Shown here piece by piece: positions 15,500-23,058 of a stretch of DNA of 27,622 nt. Both the position numbers and the translations under genes were made by a program. The stretch covers positions 1 to 27,622 of the forward strand of contig JAMPHH010000041.1 in NCBI GenBank assembly GCA_023663505.1, in the 5' to 3' direction. The stretch is from Muribaculum sp. GTDB lineage: Bacteria > Bacillota > Clostridia > Lachnospirales > Lachnospiraceae. How positions within the stretch are numbered: position 1 is the stretch's first letter; each line of letters begins with the position of its first letter. Under the pieces are notes generated by a model that was given only the letters and a program-made list of their open reading frames with translations, ran no database searches and was not told the origin of the DNA.

Positions 15500-16955
15500 T
15501 ATTATGCACCGCCTTTATTTTGATAAAAGGTACCACTACCTCATCGAGCGACATCCCGCCATGCGTCATAACGGTCTCACCTTTTACATCGAGTGATTCT
15601 CCTACATTACAAATCAAATAATCGTACTCTTTCGGAAGGTAATACTTCGGATATTCAATCAGCCCATATTTCTGCACGAGCGAGTCCTTATCCGCGAAAT
15701 CCCTCAAGACTACCATTTTGTGGCTCTTCGTCTCAACTTCAACACCGGAGCCCATAATTCTCCCAAGACCGACACAGGCTGTGTTCCCGTGGTCAGCCGA
15801 GATGTAAACATCAAAGCCGTCTGCAAGAAATCGCCGAACCATATTACTCAGCTTATTTTGCCCAGCCAGCAGCTTGATATCGTGGTACATGCCGATCCGG
15901 CCTTGCGTCTGTGCATGAACCATGTCGTCTACATCATTTATGATGATAGCTCCGCATCTGACGAAGGAACCAAAGCTCGCATCATAACCTCGCTCATATC
16001 CAATCTGATTATCTGTATAACCGAGACTCTTGGCACAGGCAATGAACTCGGCCTTTTCCTTGCTCTGCTTCCACGGCTCTGTCAACTGACTCGGATACTT
16101 GTTGGAAAGCAGACACTGCCGCGAAATCGAAGTAGTTGACGGTATCATTGCAAAGGCAGCCGCCTGCTCGTATTTTATGCCGTCAAACGAGGTGGAAAAA
16201 ATTCTCCAATCGAACTCCGACATGCCGTCCATGACGATGATCACAAACTTTTCGCTGTGCTCGTGCATGTAGTCCATCGCCCGGCTAACGAGGATGGGTG
16301 AGTCCTTATCAATGTTCTGCGACAGCTTTCCAAATTGCTCCAAGGCATATGTCTGAAAAATGCCATTGATCTCGGTCGTGTCCAGCTCTATGTCATTCTG
16401 AATGGCCATCAAGTCTAATCTGGCCTTCTCCTCAGCGATTGCAAACCAGTCTCTATATGATCGCGCCTCGGACACACGGCTTATCAGCGCATCCAGCTTC
16501 TGCCGCAGGTACCACTGGACATTGGCCTTGGCATAGACCTTCAATCGCAGAAACTGGTCAGTCTGTGCGCTGGAGCTAAGGTCGTCATAATTTGTCTGAT
16601 AGACATTGCAAAGCAGATCCAGATCAGTTTCCGTTTTTCCCTTTAAGGCTTCCGCATTCAGCTTCGGGAAAAGTCGCTGAAGCGAAACCTCATAAGCCCG
16701 AAGCCGCCTGTGAACATCATACGGAATATAGCTGTCCGTATGTGCCAGCACAACCAGCTTATCTTCATCTGAGTACAGCTTGCCCTGATAGTTTATCCGA
16801 AACGCCAGATCGTCTTCGTAAACAACAACATCAAAGCCATGTGCAGAGAAGGCGGACGTATAATCAGCCTGCCGGAAAAGATCATCGTTATCCACGAGCA
16901 GGATTTTCTTTGAATATGGAGCGGACGATTTCTCGTACACATAGTCTCCGAACAT
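15492..16955 (-). CDS. pglZ: BREX type 3 PglZ (alkaline-phosphatase-superfamily domain)
   Basis: This 487-residue protein has a PglZ domain, the hallmark component shared by BREX types. Visible alkaline-phosphatase-superfamily features are FVIIVMDGMSEFDW with Asp243, PSTTSISR (272-279) with the likely nucleophile Thr274, INDVDDMVH (339-347), YISADHGN with Asp388-His389, and THGGMS near the C-terminus with a further His. These are the expected metal ligands, so the site looks complete. PglZ proteins act with PglX in defence; their substrate is not settled. At 487 residues it is shorter than the 800-residue type 1 PglZ. It starts 3 nt after the helicase gene ends and overlaps brxA by 8 nt, so it lies in one tightly packed operon. 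Confidence 0.93.
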   Translation of the reverse strand: MFGDYVYEKSSAPYSKKILLVDNDDLFRQADYTSAFSAHGFDVVVYEDDLAFRINYQGKLYSDEDKLVVLAHTDSYIPYDVHRRLRAYEVSLQRLFPKLNAEALKGKTETDLDLLCNVYQTNYDDLSSSAQTDQFLRLKVYAKANVQWYLRQKLDALISRVSEARSYRDWFAIAEEKARLDLMAIQNDIELDTTEINGIFQTYALEQFGKLSQNIDKDSPILVSRAMDYMHEHSEKFVIIVMDGMSEFDWRIFSTSFDGIKYEQAAAFAMIPSTTSISRQCLLSNKYPSQLTEPWKQSKEKAEFIACAKSLGYTDNQIGYERGYDASFGSFVRCGAIIINDVDDMVHAQTQGRIGMYHDIKLLAGQNKLSNMVRRFLADGFDVYISADHGNTACVGLGRIMGSGVEVETKSHKMVVLRDFADKDSLVQKYGLIEYPKYYLPKEYDYLICNVGESLDVKGETVMTHGGMSLDEVVVPFIKIKAVHNNG

Positions 16956-16958
16956 CGG

Positions 16959-19631
16959 TTACGCCTCCAATCTGATTAATATCATCATTCGGAAGTCCGG
17001 GAACACCTGACTTCCTTTTTTGTATTCTGCCTCTATGGCAGCCTTCTCGCGCTCCAGCTTTGCCAGTCTGGAACGGCGGATATTTTCAATTCCAATATGC
17101 TCGGCGGCCTCAGTTCTTAGCTGCAGGGCATACATGTATTTGTTATAGCTCTCCTTCTTTGTCTGAATCTGCTTGTCCTTGAGTTCCACAAAGGTGTCGT
17201 AGGCAAAGTCCATGCACATTCCTTCGAGCTTTTTATATTCTTCTTCTGTGATGTTCGGAGCAGCATCTATGGTCAGTCTGCTGTTTCCGTCAAGGAACAC
17301 GTCCATTAAACGCTTTCCAGCCATAGGCCGCAGGATAAAGCTCTCATTCACGAAAATCGGAATGATGCGCTTCCCGCTCTCTTCGTCAGAAATGGAAAGC
17401 TCCCAGAGCATAAAGTAACCGGCCTCATTCGGGAAGTCTTTAATTCCCACAGACAGAAGCTGGGATCCATGATCCTGAACGATGCTTTTCCGCAGGTGCT
17501 TTGTAATCTCCACATCATTGATGCCTATCCGGTCGATGAGCTGCAGGTCGTGACCTTTCCAGCTCTCATAATAGGCCATCATCTGACGGAGAGCGCTGTC
17601 TACATCGAAGTCGGATTCCGTGCCGACGAGACTATGTAAGTCCTTCTCCTCACGAATAATGTCTTTATACTTCTGCGCATTGGCGACCTGTTGCTTCACC
17701 TCGGACTCCACCGGATATAAGTTCTTCTCCACAGGGCGCAGCTTTCCTATAGAGTTCATGTAAACCTCGGTAAAGTCGACCTCGGCTACCTCGCTGTCAA
17801 GAACATCCGAATACTTGTCCACGCCCATTTCTTTCAAAATGACTGAGAGCTTTTCCTCCAAAACATCGCGGACACGGCACTCGACCGTATCTGTGATGAT
17901 GAAGTTGTAGATGTGGACATCGCGCTGCTGTCCGATACGGTCTGCGCGGCCACAGCGCTGCTCAATCTTCATCGGATTCCACGGCAGGTCATAGTTGATG
18001 ATAATGTTAGAGAACTGAAGGTTTAGACCTTCACCTCCGGCATCCGTGGAAATAAAGATGTTGCTCTTTGTTTTGAATTCCAAAAGCGCCTCATTACGCT
18101 CTTCAATGCTCATCCCGCCATTCAGGATTGTCACGGTAAAGCCTCTGTTCTCCAGCAGCTTCATCAAATAGGCCTGCGTGGCCACAAACTCGGTAAAGAC
18201 AATGATCTTCTGGTTTCTGTCTTCACTCAGAATCTCATCGATGGTATCTACCAGTCTCTCCACCTTGACATCCAGATACTGGAACTTGGCCTGCTTGGCG
18301 ACTGCGATGATTCTTTCCAGCTCTTCGATTTCCGCATTGATATCCAAGGACATGGCCTCGATGGCCTCCTCGACGCCATCCTCGATATCCAGCTCAGACA
18401 AATCTTTCTCGGTCAGCGATCCTATCCGAGTGCTCTGCGTTTTCAGCACCTGCAGGCGGCGCTCCAAGCTCTGCCTGACAGCGGCTGTGCTGCTGGTAAC
18501 CATGCGCTGCATAATGATCAGTAGGAAGATCAAGCACATGTTCTTTTTTCGGTTCCGACGCGCTTTGTCGTAGGTTTTCGAGACATAGGAGCTCACCATC
18601 TGATAAAGCTCCCTTTGGAGAGTATGACGCTCATCCCAATTCAGCTCGACGAGATGCGTAACCCGGTTTTTGAACAGCAGATTGCCATTGTTGTCAATAG
18701 CCTCGCGCTTTTCCGTGCGGATCAGGTATGGCGCGACCTGCTCCTTCACAATCGATTTTGCATTCGGGAACGCCTCTTCATCTAAAAGACGCACCAGCCG
18801 CAAAAACGGCTCAGTCTTTCCATTGTGAGGCGTGGCCGAAAGCAAGAGTAGATACGGGCTCGCCTGCGAAAGCAGATAGCCCAGCTTATAGCGTGCCACC
18901 TCGCCGGAGGAACCAGCAACACGATGCGCCTCGTCGATGATGATCAGATCCCAGCCGCTGTTGATGATCGAATAAATCCGCTCCGCGTTATATTTTTCTA
19001 CACGCTCATCCGTCCATCCGGCGTGCTTCTCGATAGGCTTAATGGAATCCATCGGAGATATGACCTGATCAAACTGGCCATATACATCATCAGCATCCGT
19101 GAGCCGACGGATTGTGTCATAATCTGACGGCAGGATCACCTGAAACTTTTCGTGGAACTTCTCCTGCATTTCAGAAGCCCACTGCGTGACAAGGCCGGTC
19201 GGGCATACGACGAGCACCCGCTGAACAAGACCACGACTTTTCAGTTCCTTAATGATCATCCCGGCTTCGATGGTTTTACCAAGTCCGACTTCATCCGCCA
19301 GTATGTAGCGGATGTTGTTCGTCTCCATCGCACGGTTCAGCACATGCAGCTGATGCGGCAATGGGATGATCCCGCTCGAAAGCGCGGAAAGGAAACCACC
19401 GGCGGTTTCGTTTTTGATCTTAGCCAGCAGCGTGACGTAGCGCAGATAATTCTCATCGTATTGTCCTGCGCTGCCGCCTTTATTCAATTGTTCTTCGGTC
19501 GCTTTGTAGACCTGTCCTGTAGCGGAATCGAAAACCTTGTAGGAAGTGTATCCCCACATTTCGATCCTCTCCAGCACCTGAACATTGGCACCGACCACAG
19601 TATCAAAAACGAAATCACCAGTATTAAACAT
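16959..19631 (-). CDS. brxHII: BREX type 3 helicase BrxHII (SNF2/SF2)
   Basis: This 890-residue superfamily 2 helicase of SNF2/RapA type has its motifs in order: ADEVGLGKTIEAGMI (Walker A, 112-126), VCPTGLVTQW (motif Ia), IIIDEAHRV (motif II, 230-238), LLSATPHNGK (motif III, 263-272), then a C-terminal helicase domain with ISTDAGGEGLNLQ and the arginine-finger motif IEQRCGRADRIGQQ. All ATPase residues appear intact. A helicase of this class replaces the Lon protease and BrxL found in other BREX types and is diagnostic for type 3. The start follows AAGGAG, 14 nt after pglX ends. It acts on DNA in the cytoplasm; its exact step in defence is unknown. Confidence 0.92.
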   Translation of the reverse strand: MFNTGDFVFDTVVGANVQVLERIEMWGYTSYKVFDSATGQVYKATEEQLNKGGSAGQYDENYLRYVTLLAKIKNETAGGFLSALSSGIIPLPHQLHVLNRAMETNNIRYILADEVGLGKTIEAGMIIKELKSRGLVQRVLVVCPTGLVTQWASEMQEKFHEKFQVILPSDYDTIRRLTDADDVYGQFDQVISPMDSIKPIEKHAGWTDERVEKYNAERIYSIINSGWDLIIIDEAHRVAGSSGEVARYKLGYLLSQASPYLLLLSATPHNGKTEPFLRLVRLLDEEAFPNAKSIVKEQVAPYLIRTEKREAIDNNGNLLFKNRVTHLVELNWDERHTLQRELYQMVSSYVSKTYDKARRNRKKNMCLIFLLIIMQRMVTSSTAAVRQSLERRLQVLKTQSTRIGSLTEKDLSELDIEDGVEEAIEAMSLDINAEIEELERIIAVAKQAKFQYLDVKVERLVDTIDEILSEDRNQKIIVFTEFVATQAYLMKLLENRGFTVTILNGGMSIEERNEALLEFKTKSNIFISTDAGGEGLNLQFSNIIINYDLPWNPMKIEQRCGRADRIGQQRDVHIYNFIITDTVECRVRDVLEEKLSVILKEMGVDKYSDVLDSEVAEVDFTEVYMNSIGKLRPVEKNLYPVESEVKQQVANAQKYKDIIREEKDLHSLVGTESDFDVDSALRQMMAYYESWKGHDLQLIDRIGINDVEITKHLRKSIVQDHGSQLLSVGIKDFPNEAGYFMLWELSISDEESGKRIIPIFVNESFILRPMAGKRLMDVFLDGNSRLTIDAAPNITEEEYKKLEGMCMDFAYDTFVELKDKQIQTKKESYNKYMYALQLRTEAAEHIGIENIRRSRLAKLEREKAAIEAEYKKGSQVFPDFRMMILIRLEA

Positions 19632-19645
19632 TACAACGCTCCTTC

Positions 19646-22138
19646 TTATACCCGACTCAGGCTGATGTCATAGTACATGAGCAGATTCGGGTCTTCCTGA
19701 ATGGTCTGCTCCGGCAGACGCTCAGCCACAGCCACGATGCTCTTATAGTCCTTGTCCTTCCAGAGCTTCGCAAACCCTGCCCGGATAGCCTCCGAACGGA
19801 ATACCTTCAGCTTACCCTTGGACTCAAGGTAGGACTGGAACTCCTTCAGCAGATTCTTCTCACGCAGCTTGGCAAGGTCTCCACTCTTCGTCAGGTCGGG
19901 GATGTACCATCTGCCATTATCGTCCTTCAAGAAGTTCTCTTCAAGGATTTCGAGTAGCTCCGGCATCTTCTCCCGCTTATCGACTGCCTTCAGCTCCTGC
20001 ATAAACTTCGGCTGGAGTTCGGCGTAGGTCATTCTGCCGCTGCCGCTGTTTTCATCCAGCTGCTGGTACAGCCACCCGATGGCGGATTTTTCATCCGATA
20101 CAAAGAGCGAGAACTGAACATTTTCGACATCCATGGTGGATCGAACCATGTCGTACTCGTTTACCTGATCCGGGAGGAAGTACATCCCGTCCCGCCTCAG
20201 GAAACGCTCATCGAGTCCCTTATAGAAGTCGGTGGCATCCAGCGGCACGGAGATTTCCTGCATGATGTGGTAGGAGACCATGCGGTCGAAGAGCAGGAAC
20301 GCCTGACGCTCGGAGAGAATATCAATCTTGCCGTCTTTGTCGGAATCAACGACAACCGGGAGATTGGAGAGATGCTGACGGACAAAGATCCAGGCGGTTT
20401 CCTCAGTGCCGGACTTGAGGGAAAACTCGCGACGGAAGCTGTCTTTGGGTTTATATGCCGAAATAACTAAATCTTGGTCAACTGTATTATCAGACTTGTA
20501 CTGCATAACAGTTTTCTTTTCTTTGCTAAGTGTACGTATGTCCGCAATTACAAAACCAGATGAAAGTAAACTTTGCTGAATTGCGTTCCAAACTGCATTT
20601 TTAGAATTATGAAATTCTATTGTAATCCAATGATTCGGCTTTAGCACACGAAATAGTTCAGCAAAACTTTTTGACATCAATATGATATATTCAGAAAGTC
20701 CTTTCCTCTGAACATTATTAATAATGGCCTCTTCCCTATTTTGCGTTGCTATTTTTAACCAACTTTCTGGCATGAAATTTAACTCAGAGTACATAATATT
20801 GGCACCGAATGGAGGGTCAACAAAAATGTAGTCGATGCTGTTGTCTGGTATATTTTCTAAGTCAGTTGCAGATTGGTTACTAACCAGCACATTTCCTTTT
20901 TCATAAGACAGATGTCCTAATTTCTGTAGCTGGAAACGCAATTGATTTATGACATTGTTCTCGACACTAAGGGATGGGACATAATATGTTCCAGCCATTG
21001 GTCCTACCAATGCTCTACTGCCATGCTCAGGCATATATCGATTAAGCAGCGTCATTTTGGGCAAAATGCTTGTAAAGAGGAACAATTTCTTTTTGTCGCC
21101 TCTAAATCGATCATATGCTTCACTCAAGAAAAGTTGTGTTCGCCTCGTGTAGAACGAATTTACCCAGCACATTCCGTGAGAATGTTTGGGTTGTTCGGTA
21201 TTGTATCCCATTGGTAATTCATCTGTGGGAACCCACTTGAGCGGTCGAACATTTTCAATTTTTTGCAAATCAAATTCATCGGGCTTCTTAAAGAATCTCT
21301 TTTTGCCCACAGAGTAATTTATCAATACAGGCTTCTTCTGCACATATTCGAAAACTCTACCGAAGGCATCTGCCTCTGTAGTCTTTTTCAAAATCATATT
21401 TGCCTTTGTAATTTCAAAATAGCATTTTGGACATTTAAATTTCTTCATAGCCCTCTTGCGTTCATCTAACGCTGAATCATAATAAACCATCTCATGACCA
21501 CAATGAGGGCAAAAGAATACATCTGACCAAATCGTGTAGTTAATGGTGCCTTCGATTACTTGCCTCCCAAAACCGAGTTGAACTTGTCCATCAACTACAT
21601 GTCTTGTTTGATAATAGTCTCCAAATTGAGATTCTAAATCATTAATGATGGTTTCAAGGTCATATACTACATTTCCGTCATTAGAAGTGTTGTAATTATG
21701 GCTTAAAAATGATGCATACGGTGAAAGGTCTATCAGAATTGCATTTCTTTTTCCTAGTGGACACATCTGTGCGGCAATTCCGGTCATTCCAGAACCTGAA
21801 AATGCATCTAAGACAACATCGCCGGGTTTTGTGTAGTGAGCCAGATAAGTCATAATTGCCTTAGGAGGTACCTTGGTGTGGTATGTGTGAATATTATAAA
21901 TCAAATCATGTTTATCTTCAGCGACATCCTCCGTGTAAGGGGAATGAACGCAGTCATCCGTCGCCTCATCATAAGGAGTCCCGTTCTCACGAATGAAGTC
22001 CTCAATAAATGGATTCGGGCATGCCGTGTAATAAGGCGCATCCGACAGGGCGATGATATCCTCATCGCTGCCAATCGGAAAACCTTCAATGTCGCGCACC
22101 TTATCAATATCCGCTTTGGTCAGTTTTCGTTTTTCCAT
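19646..22138 (-). CDS. pglX: BREX type 3 adenine-specific DNA methyltransferase PglX (PglXI)
   Basis: This is an 830-residue N6-adenine DNA methyltransferase with motif I DAFSGSGMTG (111-120) for SAM binding and motif IV DPPFGANIMYSELNF at 441-455. A Cys4 zinc ribbon lies between them (CPHCGHE at 210 and CPKCYFE at 236). An N-terminal region of about 100 residues with YNIHTYHTKVPPKAIMTYL resembles DUF1156-class enzymes. PglX methylates a non-palindromic site to mark host DNA. It begins 2 nt after the KilA-N gene, with GAGGT in that gene's end as ribosome binding site. The stretch about 20450-21900 (residues about 80-560) is AT-richer: 37% GC in two hand-counted 60-nt lines against 47% in two lines from the C-terminal part. 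This suggests exchange of the central recognition/catalytic block. Confidence 0.92.
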   Translation of the reverse strand: MEKRKLTKADIDKVRDIEGFPIGSDEDIIALSDAPYYTACPNPFIEDFIRENGTPYDEATDDCVHSPYTEDVAEDKHDLIYNIHTYHTKVPPKAIMTYLAHYTKPGDVVLDAFSGSGMTGIAAQMCPLGKRNAILIDLSPYASFLSHNYNTSNDGNVVYDLETIINDLESQFGDYYQTRHVVDGQVQLGFGRQVIEGTINYTIWSDVFFCPHCGHEMVYYDSALDERKRAMKKFKCPKCYFEITKANMILKKTTEADAFGRVFEYVQKKPVLINYSVGKKRFFKKPDEFDLQKIENVRPLKWVPTDELPMGYNTEQPKHSHGMCWVNSFYTRRTQLFLSEAYDRFRGDKKKLFLFTSILPKMTLLNRYMPEHGSRALVGPMAGTYYVPSLSVENNVINQLRFQLQKLGHLSYEKGNVLVSNQSATDLENIPDNSIDYIFVDPPFGANIMYSELNFMPESWLKIATQNREEAIINNVQRKGLSEYIILMSKSFAELFRVLKPNHWITIEFHNSKNAVWNAIQQSLLSSGFVIADIRTLSKEKKTVMQYKSDNTVDQDLVISAYKPKDSFRREFSLKSGTEETAWIFVRQHLSNLPVVVDSDKDGKIDILSERQAFLLFDRMVSYHIMQEISVPLDATDFYKGLDERFLRRDGMYFLPDQVNEYDMVRSTMDVENVQFSLFVSDEKSAIGWLYQQLDENSGSGRMTYAELQPKFMQELKAVDKREKMPELLEILEENFLKDDNGRWYIPDLTKSGDLAKLREKNLLKEFQSYLESKGKLKVFRSEAIRAGFAKLWKDKDYKSIVAVAERLPEQTIQEDPNLLMYYDISLSRV

Positions 22139-22140
22139 CT

Positions 22141-23013
22141 TTATACCTCGCTTTCCGTCTGCGGTGCCTTCTCAGGAAGTCTGGGCAGCGCATCCATGTT
22201 CATATTAGCAAAGGTCTGCATCTGGCGCACCGCCAGGTCATGGAGCAGCACCAGTCGCTCAGACTGTGATTTTCCCTGTTCGATCAGGACAGCGTTATAG
22301 CTCTCCATATTTGCCAGCACAAGGAGCTGCTGAATTGTCGCATAATCACGCATGTTACCTTTTTTGTCCTGATTTTCATCTCGCCATTGCTTAGCGCGTT
22401 TACCGAAAAGTGCCACGTTCAACAAATCTGCCTCGCTGGCGTAAGTATAATAGATTTGCTCCGGCGTCAGTTCAGGCGGGATCAGGTTATCTTTAATGGC
22501 ATCCGTATGAACACGATAATTCAGCTTCGCGACCTCCCGATTCAAGTTCCAGCTCAGCGACAGACGGCTGTTCTCATCCAACTTCAACCGTCGATAATCC
22601 TTCATAATGTACAGCTGAAACTCCGGTGAAATCCAAGTGGCAAAGGACATGGCAATGTCGCTGTGAGCATAGGTACCGCCATATCTTCCGGCTTTGGAAA
22701 CAATTCCGATGGCTCCGGTCGTTTCAACCCATTTTGTTGGTGTCATAACAAAACGGTTGAGTCCTGCCTCATTTCTAACCGCCTCGAATTGCACACGGTT
22801 AAAATTCGGATTATGGAGTTCCTCCCACACAGCCAGAAATTCCACTGTGTTTCTGTTCCGCATCCAGTTCTGGATGACAAATCGCGGATCATCCTCATTC
22901 CGATACTTTGCAATATCTGTCAGAGAGATAAATTCGTTTTCAAAATCAGTTGTGTAGATACCAATGTCAATGCCCTTGGCATGAATCGTATCCTTCATTG
23001 CTTTTTTAGCCAT
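22141..23013 (-). CDS. KilA-N domain DNA-binding protein embedded in the BREX operon
   Basis: This 290-residue protein has an N-terminal KilA-N domain (about 12-145). Marks are FISLTDIAKYRNEDDPRFVI, NWMRNRNTVEFLAVWEELHN, NRVQFEAVRNEAGLNRFVMT, WVETTGAIGI and the GGTYAHSDIAMSFATWISPEF helix-turn region. The C-terminal half is helical (YASEADLLNVALFG, KQWRDEN) and unrecognised. KilA-N domains bind DNA and are common in phage and large-virus regulators. This gene is not part of the core type 3 BREX set as I know it. It nonetheless sits in the operon's reading direction between brxC and pglX, with its own ribosome binding site (GGAAGG, 7 nt before ATG). It ends 2 nt before pglX, so the two are probably coupled. 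It may regulate or assist the methyltransferase; that is inference. Confidence 0.88.
   Translation of the reverse strand: MAKKAMKDTIHAKGIDIGIYTTDFENEFISLTDIAKYRNEDDPRFVIQNWMRNRNTVEFLAVWEELHNPNFNRVQFEAVRNEAGLNRFVMTPTKWVETTGAIGIVSKAGRYGGTYAHSDIAMSFATWISPEFQLYIMKDYRRLKLDENSRLSLSWNLNREVAKLNYRVHTDAIKDNLIPPELTPEQIYYTYASEADLLNVALFGKRAKQWRDENQDKKGNMRDYATIQQLLVLANMESYNAVLIEQGKSQSERLVLLHDLAVRQMQTFANMNMDALPRLPEKAPQTESEV
22775..22804. repeat. 30-bp exact direct repeat, copy within the KilA-N gene
   Basis: This copy is identical to 23026-23055 over 30 bases. It encodes the conserved KilA-N stretch NRVQFEAVR, so it is the native copy. It contains the dyad TAACCG...CGGTTA, which could form a 6-bp stem. Confidence 0.9.
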
Positions 23014-23025
23014 AGTGTTTCCTTC

Positions 23026-23055
23026 CTAACCGCCTCGAATTGCACACGGTTAAAA
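23026..23055. repeat. 30-bp exact direct repeat, spacer copy before the KilA-N gene
   Basis: This copy fills most of the 45-nt spacer between the brxC stop (23059) and the KilA-N start (23013), and is identical to 22775-22804, 251 bp away. On the minus strand its end contributes the first bases of the AGGAAGG ribosome binding site. It looks like a displaced fragment of the KilA-N gene itself. Confidence 0.9.
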
Positions 23056-23058
23056 GTT

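Noticed and set aside
16959..22138. Helicase plus methyltransferase considered as DISARM or a type I/III restriction system
   Set aside because: The adjacent PglZ, BrxC, BrxF and BrxA genes in the type 3 BREX order fit better; no DUF1998, PLD or endonuclease gene is present.
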